Of a DNA stretch of 58,357 nt, positions 50,257-58,357 are shown in pieces. A model generated the notes under the pieces. That model had not been told where the DNA came from and did not search any database. It saw only the letters and a program-made list of their open reading frames with translations. The stretch comes from CAZLHO01 sp964559455. Lineage in GTDB: Bacteria; Krumholzibacteriota; Krumholzibacteriia; LZORAL124-64-63. Positions within the stretch are counted from its first letter, which is position 1, and every line of letters begins with the position of its first letter. The stretch is taken from contig CAZLHO010000012.1 in NCBI GenBank assembly GCA_964559455.1, forward strand, positions 1-58,357, in the 5' to 3' direction. A program made the position numbers and the translations under genes.

Positions 50257-50434
50257 GCCGTCGTCGCCTTTCCGGCCCAGGACAGGGATCAGTTCAGGGC
50301 CCCACCATAGTGCCGACGCCGCCGGGGCGCGAACCTTCTTTGCCGCCTGGCGGGCGGCGGGTTGACGGGGCCGGAGCCTTGTGACAGCTTTGCCCCGTCC
50401 ACGGCAGCGAGAAACCCTCACCCGATCCGGAGCC

Positions 50435-52504
50435 ATGACCGCCCCGCATCCATCCCAGGCCCTGCGCCGCCTCGTCTTCCGGACCTTCGACCGGATTTCG
50501 CCGGACGAGACCACGGTGATGCTGGTGACGGCCGCCGTCGTCGGCGTCGCCGGAGGCTACGGCGCGATCCTCTTCCGCTGGCTGGTGCAGCTCTTCCAGG
50601 GCTTCGCCATCGGCCGCGGCGAGCAGGTCGTGCAGTTGCTGGCGGACGTGCCCTGGTGGCGGAAGATCCTGCTGCCGGTGGTCGGCGGCCTGCTGGTGGG
50701 GCCGCTCGTGCACTGGGGGGCCCGCGAGGCCAAGGGGCACGGCGTGCCCGAGGTCATCAACGCCGTCGTCTTCAAGAACGGGATCATCCGGCCCGTCGTG
50801 GCGGCCGTGAAGATCTCGGCCAGCGCCCTGACCATCGCCTTCGGCGGCTCGGTCGGCCGCGAGGGCCCGATCATCCAGATCGGCGCGGCGATGGCCAGCA
50901 CCATCGGCCAGTGGCTGCGCTTCTCGCCCCAGCGCCTGCGCACCCTCGTCGGCTGCGGCGCGGCCGCCGGCATCGCCGCCACCTTCAACGCCCCCATCGC
51001 CGGGGTCTTCTTCGCGCTGGAGATCATCCTGCGCGACTTCGCCATCGTCACCTTCGGGCCGATCATCGTGGCCAGCGTGCTCGCCACGGCCGTCAGCCGT
51101 TACTACCTGGGCAGCTTCCCCGCCTTTCCGGTGCCCGGCTTCAGCATCTCCGCCTGGACGGACATTCCCGCCTACGCGGTGCTGGGCGTGCTGGTCGGCC
51201 TGGGCAGCGTGCTCTACGTCCGCGCCCTCTACGGCAGCGAACGCTTCTTCGACCGCCTGCGCTTCCCGGAGCCGCTGAAGCCCCTGCTCGGGGCCGTGCC
51301 CCTGGGCATGCTCCTGATCTGGTTCCCTCAGGTCTACGGCATCGGCTACGGCACGAACGTCGAGGCCCTTTTCGGGCGGCTCGACTGGACGCTGATGCTG
51401 CTGCTCTTCTTCGTGAAGCTGGCGGCGGTCTGCCTGACCCTGGGCTCGGGCTTCTCGGGCGGCATCTTCGCCCCTGCGCTGTTTTTGGGCGCCATGTTGG
51501 GCGGGGCCTTCGGCTCGCTGCTGCAGCCCGTGCTGGGCACCCAGGTCGGCGCCTTCGCCATGGTCGGCATGGCGGCCATGGTCGCCGGCTCCACGCGCGG
51601 CACGATCACCGCGATCCTCATCCTCTTCGAGATGACCGGCGAGTACTCGACCATCCTGCCCCTGATGCTGGCCTGCATCGTGGCCACGCTGGTCTCGCAG
51701 GGCCTGATGGGCGAGAGCATCTTCACGCTGAAGTTCGCGATGGAGGGTCGGCGGCTGAACTTCGGCCGCGAGAGCGCGATCCTGCAGAGCTACCACGTGC
51801 AGGACGTGATGGAGGCCAACCCGCCCACGATCCCGCGGCACTATTCCTTCGACAAGATCCTGAAGCTGTTCTTGGGCAACCGCGAGGACCACTACTACGT
51901 GGTGGACGACGACCACCGGCTGGTCGGGAGCATCTCGCTGCACGACATCAAGGACCTGCTGCACGAGAAGGGCCTGGGCGGCGTGGTCATCGCCGACGAT
52001 GTCGCCGCGCCGATCGGCAGGGTCTGCTATCGCCGGGACAACATCGAGGACGTGCTGCTGATGTTCGGCGAGAGCGAGGACCCCGACCTGCCGGTGCTGG
52101 AGTCGCCGCGAGACGCCCGCATCTGCGGCATCCTGACGCGGCAGGCCATCCTGGAGGTCTACAACCGGGAAGTGCTGCACAAGGAAGTGCTGGGGATCAA
52201 GCTCGTGCGCGACTCCGGCACCGCCGAGACCGTGACCCTGCCGGAGGCCTACCGGGTGCAGCTGCTCAACCCGCCCGAATCGTGGGTCGGCCGCACGCTG
52301 CGCGAATTGGACCTGCGGCGGCGCTTCAAGGTCGAGGTCCTGGCGTTCAAGAGGAAGGGTTTCAGCGGCGCCGTCGACAACGAACTGCCGGACCCCGATC
52401 GTCCCCTGGGCTACCGCGATCGCCTGGTCGTGGTCGGCCGCAGCGAGGACGTCGACCGCCTGAGCCGCGCCGGCACCGAGCTGGACGCTCCCGAAGCTCC
52501 CTGA
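50435..52504 (+). CDS. CLC chloride channel/transporter with CBS pair and TrkA-C domain
   Basis: A 689-residue membrane protein. The CLC core has AKGHGVPEV, GGSVGREGP with gating Glu143, FNAPIAGVFFALE and SGGIFAPALFLGAM. At the position of the proton-path glutamate of ClC-ec1 (E203) there is Ile197, while the neighbour Glu196 is kept, suggesting a channel or uncoupled transporter. From ~450 come two CBS domains (VQDVMEANPPTIPRHYSF, and the second after VCYRRDNIED). The end (~585-680) resembles a TrkA-C/RCK-C domain (WVGRTLRELDLRRRFKVEVL, GYRDRLVVVG). Likely regulated by nucleotides or small ligands through these domains. Confidence 0.9.
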   Translation: MTAPHPSQALRRLVFRTFDRISPDETTVMLVTAAVVGVAGGYGAILFRWLVQLFQGFAIGRGEQVVQLLADVPWWRKILLPVVGGLLVGPLVHWGAREAKGHGVPEVINAVVFKNGIIRPVVAAVKISASALTIAFGGSVGREGPIIQIGAAMASTIGQWLRFSPQRLRTLVGCGAAAGIAATFNAPIAGVFFALEIILRDFAIVTFGPIIVASVLATAVSRYYLGSFPAFPVPGFSISAWTDIPAYAVLGVLVGLGSVLYVRALYGSERFFDRLRFPEPLKPLLGAVPLGMLLIWFPQVYGIGYGTNVEALFGRLDWTLMLLLFFVKLAAVCLTLGSGFSGGIFAPALFLGAMLGGAFGSLLQPVLGTQVGAFAMVGMAAMVAGSTRGTITAILILFEMTGEYSTILPLMLACIVATLVSQGLMGESIFTLKFAMEGRRLNFGRESAILQSYHVQDVMEANPPTIPRHYSFDKILKLFLGNREDHYYVVDDDHRLVGSISLHDIKDLLHEKGLGGVVIADDVAAPIGRVCYRRDNIEDVLLMFGESEDPDLPVLESPRDARICGILTRQAILEVYNREVLHKEVLGIKLVRDSGTAETVTLPEAYRVQLLNPPESWVGRTLRELDLRRRFKVEVLAFKRKGFSGAVDNELPDPDRPLGYRDRLVVVGRSEDVDRLSRAGTELDAPEAP

Positions 52505-52567
52505 TCCCCGTCCGCTTTTTCGGTGCGTTCGCCGCGCATTCGGCTAGAATGGGCGCGGAGGTTCGTC

Positions 52568-53461
52568 ATGCAGTCCGCGCCGCCCGACATCCTGACCATC
52601 GACGTCGAGGAGTGGTTCCACGGCCACAACTACCTGGAGGCCGCGCCGCCCGAGACCTGGGCCGGGCGGGAGAGCCGGGTCGAGGCCGCGACCGACCTCT
52701 GCCTGGAGATGCTGGCCGCCCACGGGGTGCGCGCCACCTTCTTCGTCCTGGGGCGCGTGGCCGAGGGCCATCCCGGACTGGTGCGCCGCATCGCCGCCGC
52801 CGGCCACGAGATCGCCTGCCACAGCCACGACCACCCGATCGTCCACAGGATGACCCCGGACGCCTTCCGCGCCGACCTGGACCGCGCCCTGGCCGCCTTG
52901 GCCGCCGCCGGCGTCGACCGCCCCGCCGGCTACCGGGCGCCGAGCTTCACGATCACCCCGCCGGTGCACGCCTACTGGCGGATCCTGGCCGAGCGGGGCT
53001 TCGCCTACGACGCCTCGCTCTTCCCCGTGCACCATCCCCGCTACGGACAGCCCACGGGGCCGCGCCGCCCCTTCCTGCTGGCCGGCACCGGCGGCGCCGA
53101 CCGGCCGCCCTTGCTGGTGCTGCCGATGACGACCGCCCGGGTGCTGGGGGTCAACCTGCCCTTCGCCGGCGGCGCCTACCTGCGCCTGCTGCCGCGCTTC
53201 GCCCACCGGCTGCTGCGCGGCTTGGCGCGCCGCCAGGGCCAGCCCGTCATCACCTACCTGCACCCCTGGGAGCTGGACGACTACCGGCCCGAGGAGGCCC
53301 TGGCCGGGGCCTCGCGCCTGCGCAGCCAGGGCGGGCAGGCGACCACCCGCCCCAAGCTGGAGGCTCTTCTGAAGGAAGGGACCTTCACCACCATGGGCGC
53401 CCACGTCGCCGCGCTGCGGGCCGCCGGCGGGCTGCCCGTGCGGGACCTGCCCCTGGTCTGA
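52568..53461 (+). CDS. Polysaccharide deacetylase (exopolysaccharide/PEP-CTERM type)
   Basis: A 297-residue NodB-fold deacetylase. Motifs are ILTIDVEEWFHGHNY (catalytic and metal Asp region), RATFFVLGRVAEGHP, HEIACHSHDHPIVH with metal-binding His, YRAPSFTITP, and a C-terminal DUF3473-like TYLHPWELD. This layout matches deacetylases from exopolysaccharide and PEP-CTERM/XrtA loci. No export signal is seen, as is usual for that group. GGAGG lies before the ATG, and TAGAAT (52545-52550) is a possible -10. It ends six bases from the convergent ankyrin gene. Confidence 0.9.
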   Translation: MQSAPPDILTIDVEEWFHGHNYLEAAPPETWAGRESRVEAATDLCLEMLAAHGVRATFFVLGRVAEGHPGLVRRIAAAGHEIACHSHDHPIVHRMTPDAFRADLDRALAALAAAGVDRPAGYRAPSFTITPPVHAYWRILAERGFAYDASLFPVHHPRYGQPTGPRRPFLLAGTGGADRPPLLVLPMTTARVLGVNLPFAGGAYLRLLPRFAHRLLRGLARRQGQPVITYLHPWELDDYRPEEALAGASRLRSQGGQATTRPKLEALLKEGTFTTMGAHVAALRAAGGLPVRDLPLV

Positions 53462-53466
53462 GGCGC

Positions 53467-55368
53467 TCAGCTCTCTGCGTGGCGCCGCCGCAACTCCTCG
53501 ATGAAGTCCGCCGACGTCCAGTGGATGTTGTTCGCGATCCCCCTGGCCAGGAAGAAGAACCAGCGCCCGTCGGGCGAGACGATCGGGCAGAGGCCGCTGA
53601 CGCTCGGTCCGGCGGCTTCGGCGATGTCCACGGGTTCGCCCCAGCCGCCGTCGCCGCGCCGGAAGCGGATCGCGTTGCGCGGGCCCGTCTGCGAGAACTC
53701 GAAGACGATCAGGTAGCTTTCGTCCGGGGCGATGAAGGGCGCGTCGCCCACGAAGCCGAGCTCCTCGGGCTCGGTGTACTCGCCGTTCTCGAAATGCGAG
53801 ACGAAGATTCCCCGGCGGTCCTCGCGCCGCGACGAGAAGTAGAGGTTGCCGTTGGCGGCGACCGCGATCTGCCAGTGCTGGCGCATGTCGTTGACGCAGG
53901 GAGGCAGCGGTTGCGGTTCGCCCCAGCCGTCGCCTTCCCGGTCCACGACCCAGATGTGCTCGGCGCCGTCAGGGCCGCCGGGCGTCAGGGATCGCGACGA
54001 CATGAAGAAGAGCCGACTGCCGTCCGGCGTCACGAAGGGCACGTCGTCGGCCTCGCCGATGGCGAAGGAGGCCGGCGCGGGCTCGGACCAGCGGCCGTTC
54101 TCGAGGCGGGACGTCAGCAGCACGCCGCCCGTGTAGCCCGAATCCGGAGGGGCCACGCAGCCGCCGGACCAGTAGGCCTCGCGCCCGTCCGGGGTGAAGC
54201 AGACGTTGCCGTGCTCGCCGAAGCAGGTGGCCACGATGTCGGGGGCGAAGATCGCCGCGCCGGCGGCCGGCGGCGTCTGGCCCAGCCAGGGGCCGCTCAG
54301 GTCCGGGAAGTTGCGGCTGTCGCGGCGGGCGCCCTGGGCGCGCAGTTCGGTGATCGTCTCGGCTGAGGGCCGGGCGGCGGCCAGGCTCAGGGGAGTGCGG
54401 CCCGAGAGCGTGGCGGCGTCGGCGTCGGCGCCGGCGTCCAGCAGCAGCGCGACGGCTTCGGCGCGGCCCCGGCTGGCGGCGTAGTGCAGCGGCGTCCAGC
54501 CGTAGCGATCGACGGCGTCGACGGCCGCCCCGCGGGCCAGGAGATCGGCGACGACGGGCGCCGCGCCGCCGGCGGCGGCGAGATGGAGGAAACCGCCGTT
54601 CTCGTCCGCGCCGACGTCGATCGCCATGCCGCCGTCGGCCAGGGCGGCGTAGAGCTGCGCCAGGCCGCGCTCGGTGGCGTGGAAGAGCAGCTGGTTCGCC
54701 TGGTTGCCGCTGGTCGGGACTGAGGCGCCCGCGTCCATCAGCATGTCGACCAGGGTGCGGAAGCCGCGCCACGAGGCCAGGTTCAGGGGGGTGTCGCCGA
54801 AGCGGTCGGCGGCGTTGACGTCGGCGCCGCGGTCCAGCAGCAGGCGGGCCATGCGCAGGTTGCCGCGCTCGCGCGCCACCCACAGCAGCGGGGTCCGGGC
54901 GTAGTCGTTGGCGGCCTCGATGTCGGCGCCGCGGTCCAGCAGCCAGGCCGCCGCAGCGTATTCGTTCATCTTGACGGTGTAGTAGAAGGGGGTCTCGTCG
55001 CCGTGGTTGCGGGCCTCGAGTTCGGCGCCGTGGGCCAGCAGCAGGTCCATGGCCTCGATGCGGCCGCGGAAGGCCGCCCAGTGCAGCGGGGTGTCGCCGT
55101 CGATGTCGGTGACGTCCGTCGCGGCCCCGTGGTCCAGGAGCAGGGCGATCACGGCGGTCGCGCCGCCGTCGGCCGCGAAGTGCAGGGGAAGGCAGCCGCG
55201 CGCGTCGGCCAGCGAGACCTGCGCGGGGTCGGCGTCCAGCAGGGCGGCGACGACGGCCCGGTCCCCGGCCTGGGCCGCCTCGTGGATCTCGGCGGCGGCG
55301 GCCGGGAGGGGAGAGAGCGCGAGCGTGATCAACAGCGGCAGGATCGTGTGCAGTCCATGGCGGAACAT
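53467..55368 (-). CDS. Exported ankyrin-repeat plus beta-propeller protein
   Basis: A 633-residue protein. The signal peptide is LHTILPLLITLALSPLPAAAA. Residues ~20-345 hold about ten ankyrin repeats (for example GDTPLHWAAFRGRIEAMDLL, RTPLLWVARERGNLRMARLL, GWTPLHYAASRGRAEAVALL). The rest (~350-633) has PD40/TolB-type blades such as GNVCFTPDGREAYWSG, RLFFMSSRSL and NLYFSSRREDRRG. Exported ankyrin proteins are rare compared with cytoplasmic ones; this one may bind partners in the envelope. GGGAGAAGA sits just before the ATG, and a perfect 10-base complement of it lies upstream in the leader. Confidence 0.88.
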   Translation of the reverse strand: MFRHGLHTILPLLITLALSPLPAAAAEIHEAAQAGDRAVVAALLDADPAQVSLADARGCLPLHFAADGGATAVIALLLDHGAATDVTDIDGDTPLHWAAFRGRIEAMDLLLAHGAELEARNHGDETPFYYTVKMNEYAAAAWLLDRGADIEAANDYARTPLLWVARERGNLRMARLLLDRGADVNAADRFGDTPLNLASWRGFRTLVDMLMDAGASVPTSGNQANQLLFHATERGLAQLYAALADGGMAIDVGADENGGFLHLAAAGGAAPVVADLLARGAAVDAVDRYGWTPLHYAASRGRAEAVALLLDAGADADAATLSGRTPLSLAAARPSAETITELRAQGARRDSRNFPDLSGPWLGQTPPAAGAAIFAPDIVATCFGEHGNVCFTPDGREAYWSGGCVAPPDSGYTGGVLLTSRLENGRWSEPAPASFAIGEADDVPFVTPDGSRLFFMSSRSLTPGGPDGAEHIWVVDREGDGWGEPQPLPPCVNDMRQHWQIAVAANGNLYFSSRREDRRGIFVSHFENGEYTEPEELGFVGDAPFIAPDESYLIVFEFSQTGPRNAIRFRRGDGGWGEPVDIAEAAGPSVSGLCPIVSPDGRWFFFLARGIANNIHWTSADFIEELRRRHAES

Positions 55369-55371
55369 CGT

Positions 55372-55468
55372 TCTTCTCCCTTTCGACGAGGCGGGGGTGG
55401 GAAGGCGGTCGGATGCCCGGAAGATCATTACGGAATCCCGGCGGGAAGGTTCACGCCGAGGGAGAAGA
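55372..55468 (-). promoter_or_regulatory. Ribosome-binding site with upstream perfect complement
   Basis: Read on the minus strand, TCTTCTCCCT (55468-55459) is followed 77 bases later by AGGGAGAAGA (55381-55372), the ribosome-binding site of the ankyrin gene. The arms are a perfect 10-base inverted repeat and could pair in the mRNA to block translation. The first arm begins 14 bases beyond the stop of the upstream ABC gene. Confidence 0.45.
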
Positions 55469-55482
55469 GCCGTACCAGGCTG

Positions 55483-56568
<1,086 letters not shown>

Positions 56569-56642
56569 CTTACTCTCCCTCGCGGATGGTGCTCGGGCAA
56601 AGGCCCGAATCTGCATCCTATGGCATGATAGGGGGGGATGCC

Positions 56643-56658
56643 AGGAAGAGTTCTTCCT
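56643..56658. repeat. 16-bp dyad, operator-like
   Basis: AGGAAGA, GT, TCTTCCT: perfect 7-base arms, 75 bases upstream of the MalK-type start and ~100 bases upstream of the divergent promoter. Confidence 0.45.
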
Positions 56659-56756
56659 CGCCGGGCGACAAAAAACAGTAAGAGCGGGGTTCCCCTCTCG
56701 CTCTTCCCGTCTGCACCAATCCTCAACTCGTCTCTTGCCCCTTGGGGAGCTCTTGT

Positions 56757-56784
56757 TTGCCTGCCTCCCAAGATGTTGTATCCT
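56757..56784 (+). promoter_or_regulatory. Candidate promoter for the 142-residue unknown gene
   Basis: TTGCCT at 56757-56762 and TATCCT at 56779-56784, 16-base spacer. Confidence 0.4.
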
Positions 56785-56785
56785 A

Positions 56786-56827
56786 CGGCGACCGGCGGAA
56801 AAGGTTCCCCGGCTGCTGCATTTTTTT
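56786..56827 (+). promoter_or_regulatory. Promoter-proximal hairpin with T-run (possible attenuator)
   Basis: CGGCGACCGG (56786-56795) can pair with CCGGCTGCTG (56809-56818) at nine of ten positions, counting two G-U pairs, and is followed by CA and seven T (56821-56827). It begins at about the predicted transcription start, 139 bases before the next gene. Confidence 0.35.
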
Positions 56828-56965
56828 CCCTGTCCCCGAAGCGGGCCGTCCGGGGCTCGGTTCGGCCTTGACCGGGGAGGGGATGGGGAGTTCCTTACGG
56901 TCACCCGTCGCGGCGTCGCCGTCGCGCCCGGGGCCCGCATCCGACCGCTGAGCAGGGGAGGCCTC

Positions 56966-57394
56966 ATGGCCAAGCGCGACAAGAGGCGCAAGAAGGAGGA
57001 CGAAGCCACGGGAACCGTCACGTCCGAGGAGAATCTGCCGGACCTCAGCCAGCTCGAGGAGAGGCTGAGCCTGATCTGCCTCCGCTACTTCCGCGGCAAC
57101 TGGGACCTCTACCTGGACTACCTGGCGGGCACCCGCGTGGCGCCGGACCAGCGCGAGGAGGAGCTGCCCCTGGTCCAGAAGCTCAGCGAAGCGGACCGGC
57201 GCACCAACTTCCTGGAGGAGATCCTGCTGGACGAGGTGCAGGCCTCGACCGAGCACATCGATTTCGAGGGGCTCTACCGCCTGTGGGAGATCTGCATGCT
57301 GATGGACCCCGACGCCGACCCCTTCCACCAGCCCGAGGCCGTCGATGACGGCGGCGAGGGCCAGGACGGCTGGCCGCCCCCCTCCCTCCACTGA
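56966..57394 (+). CDS. Small acidic protein of unknown function
   Basis: A 142-residue protein I do not recognise. A basic start (AKRDKRRKKEDEA) is followed by a helical middle (LSQLEERLSLICLRYFRGNWDLYLDYLAG, then EELPLVQKLSEADRRTNFLEEILLDEVQ) and a Pro/Gly-rich acidic tail. There is no signal peptide, membrane segment or Cys motif. GGGGAGG lies before the ATG. Codon use matches its neighbours, supporting a real gene. It stands alone between the divergent MalK-type gene and the convergent amidase gene. Confidence 0.65.
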   Translation: MAKRDKRRKKEDEATGTVTSEENLPDLSQLEERLSLICLRYFRGNWDLYLDYLAGTRVAPDQREEELPLVQKLSEADRRTNFLEEILLDEVQASTEHIDFEGLYRLWEICMLMDPDADPFHQPEAVDDGGEGQDGWPPPSLH

Positions 57395-57398
57395 TTCC

Positions 57399-58184
57399 TC
57401 AGAGCGAATAGAACTCCGGGCGCCGGGCGCCCAGCAGGTCGTCGCGCTCGACGGCCAGGGCCTCGTCCAGCACGATCTCCGCCACGGCCGCCCCCGTCTC
57501 GTCCTCGCCCAGGGCCGCCAGCCGCTCGCCCCGCGGCGAGACCACCTGGCTGCGCCCGATGAAGCGCAGCGGGATCCCCGTGCGGTTCTCATGCCCCACC
57601 CGGTTCGCGGTGACCGCGAAGACCCTGTTTTCGAGACAGCGCGTCACCATGGCGTCGGGGCACCACGGCAGGACCAGGTTGGACGGGTGGCAGATCAGGC
57701 GCGCTCCGGCCAGGGCCAGCGTCCGCGCGGATTCGGGGAAGATCCAGTCGTAGCAGACCATCAGGCCGACGGCGACGCCAGCGGCCGCGGTCGCCGCGAA
57801 GCCGGTGTCGCCGGGGGCGAAGAGGGCGTGCTCGTCCCGGAAGAGGTGCGTCTTGCGGTAGACGGACCAGGAGCCGTCGGGGCGCAGGAGCACGGCGCTG
57901 TTGAAGACGCGGTCGCCGGCGCGCTCGGCCAGCCCGGCCACCAGCGTCACGTCCCGGGCCGCGGCGAATTCGCGCAGGGCGGCGCAGACGGGGCCGTCGG
58001 GCGCGGGCTCGGCCAAGGCCAGGGCCTCGGCGGGATCCCGGAACTGGTAGCCGGTGGCGAAGAGCTCGGGCAGGACGGCCAGGTCGCAGTCCGCGGGGAC
58101 CAGGGCCAGGGCCGTGGCCACGTTCTCGTCGACGCGGCCGAAGACGGGGTCGGTCTGGACGGCGGCGACGCGCAGTCGGGTCAT
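57399..58184 (-). CDS. Carbon-nitrogen hydrolase (nitrilase superfamily)
   Basis: A 261-residue amidase. The catalytic Glu is Glu40 in LAVLPELFATGY, Lys is in YRKTHLF and Cys is in GLMVCYDWIFPESAR. These are the Glu-Lys-Cys triad of nitrilase-superfamily enzymes, which cleave amides such as omega-amido acids or N-carbamoyl compounds; the substrate is not assignable. ATG 58184 has GAGGAGG upstream and overlaps the stop of the preceding gene (ATGA). Confidence 0.9.
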   Translation of the reverse strand: MTRLRVAAVQTDPVFGRVDENVATALALVPADCDLAVLPELFATGYQFRDPAEALALAEPAPDGPVCAALREFAAARDVTLVAGLAERAGDRVFNSAVLLRPDGSWSVYRKTHLFRDEHALFAPGDTGFAATAAAGVAVGLMVCYDWIFPESARTLALAGARLICHPSNLVLPWCPDAMVTRCLENRVFAVTANRVGHENRTGIPLRFIGRSQVVSPRGERLAALGEDETGAAVAEIVLDEALAVERDDLLGARRPEFYSL

Positions 58185-58357
58185 GATTCCTCCTCGGGGG
58201 ACGCCGGCGGGGCGGCGAGCAGTTCTTCCAGGCGGTCGAGCATGGCCTCGCGGCCGAAGCGGGCGGCGATGCGGGTGCGGGCGGCGGCGCCCAGTCGGGC
58301 GGCGCGCGCGGGGTCGGCCAGGTCGTCTCCTTCGCGGATGGCGAGGATGAACAGCCG
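58181..58357 (-). CDS. C-terminal end of probable glycosyltransferase, truncated by window edge
   Basis: Only the last 58 residues are visible. They read as a helical tail with AIREGDDLADPARAARLGAA and RIAARFGREAMLDRLEELL, the pattern of the C-terminal helix of group 1/GT4 glycosyltransferases. Too little remains to be certain. The stop overlaps the amidase start by three bases. Confidence 0.5.
   Translation of the reverse strand, partial: RLFILAIREGDDLADPARAARLGAAARTRIAARFGREAMLDRLEELLAAPPASPEEES

Larger units (their letters stand above)
56569..56965. other. 397-base AT-richer intergenic region with dyads
   Basis: Noticeably lower in GC than the rest of the window. It contains AGGAAGA-GT-TCTTCCT (56643-56658), a second inverted repeat AAGAGCG/CGCTCTT (56680-56705), a candidate promoter at 56757-56784, and a hairpin with T-run at 56786-56827. 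Short open frames here have no coding features, so I call no gene. Confidence 0.6.

Noticed and set aside
47758..50310. An 850-codon plus-strand open frame
   Set aside because: Antisense to the M16 peptidase gene with its HGIEH motif; no recognisable protein features.
50362..54366. A 1334-codon plus-strand open frame
   Set aside because: Runs out of frame through the CLC and deacetylase genes and antisense to the ankyrin gene; composition is Arg/Pro/Gly-rich noise.
56638..56871. 77-codon plus-strand frame in the intergenic region before the unknown gene
   Set aside because: It crosses the dyads and the promoter, has no ribosome-binding site and no coding-type composition.

Overview
This is about 58 kb of very GC-rich chromosomal DNA, densely packed with long genes, many of them overlapping by 4 bases at stop/start. 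There are no rRNA or tRNA genes, no insertion sequences, no phage genes and no CRISPR array. The gene content is that of a Gram-negative, free-living bacterium with an anaerobic or facultative metabolism: a four-subunit 2-oxoacid:ferredoxin oxidoreductase, SecDF, chemotaxis, many two-component proteins, and DUF4159/DUF4175 envelope genes. I infer a GC-rich lineage of the FCB superphylum (Krumholzibacteriota, Eisenbacteria or Gemmatimonadota type), with low confidence in the exact phylum. The promoters I can see have ordinary sigma-70-like hexamers, which argues against Bacteroidetes proper.

Layout: (1) 1-2.2 kb, the end of a divergent polysaccharide deacetylase gene and a DUF362-type ferredoxin gene. 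(2) 2.2-5.2 kb, secD-secF with a strong promoter, a structured leader and a terminator. (3) 5.2-18.1 kb, a six-gene run encoding a small exported protein, a 1613-residue multi-membrane NtrY-like kinase, DUF4159, DUF4175, TPR and exported conserved proteins. (4) 18.1-22.5 kb, a CPBP protease on the minus strand and a HAD-nnr-tsaD operon. (5) 22.5-27.2 kb, a signalling cluster: receiver-GGDDF protein, single receiver, GAF-kinase-GAF-degenerate HD-GYP hybrid, and another single receiver. (6) priA, and aroB on the minus strand. (7) 30.7-33.9 kb, porG-porD-porA-porB with promoter and terminator. (8) 34.1-43.4 kb, a chemotaxis island: MCP, cheA, cheW, cheR, cheD, HDOD, cheY, cheX-like, cheB, facing a second cheX/cheY pair on the other strand. 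(9) 43.6-47.5 kb, an ACT protein, a P-loop protein, a PocR-domain histidine kinase, a flavin reductase and a cupin. (10) 47.5-58.4 kb, an M16 peptidase, a CLC channel, a polysaccharide deacetylase, an exported ankyrin/beta-propeller protein, an orphan MalK-type ATPase, a small unknown protein, a nitrilase-family amidase and the tail of a probable glycosyltransferase.

The most notable points are: a run of envelope genes headed by a giant orphan kinase; a signalling cluster whose HD-GYP domain has lost its catalytic His and Lys; a CheB whose receiver lacks the phospho-accepting Asp; two CheX/CheY pairs facing each other; GC-rich inverted repeats in each of the first four gaps of the chemotaxis operon; a 10-base perfect complement to the ribosome-binding site of the ankyrin gene in its own leader; and promoter-proximal hairpin plus T-run elements upstream of secD and of the 142-residue unknown gene.
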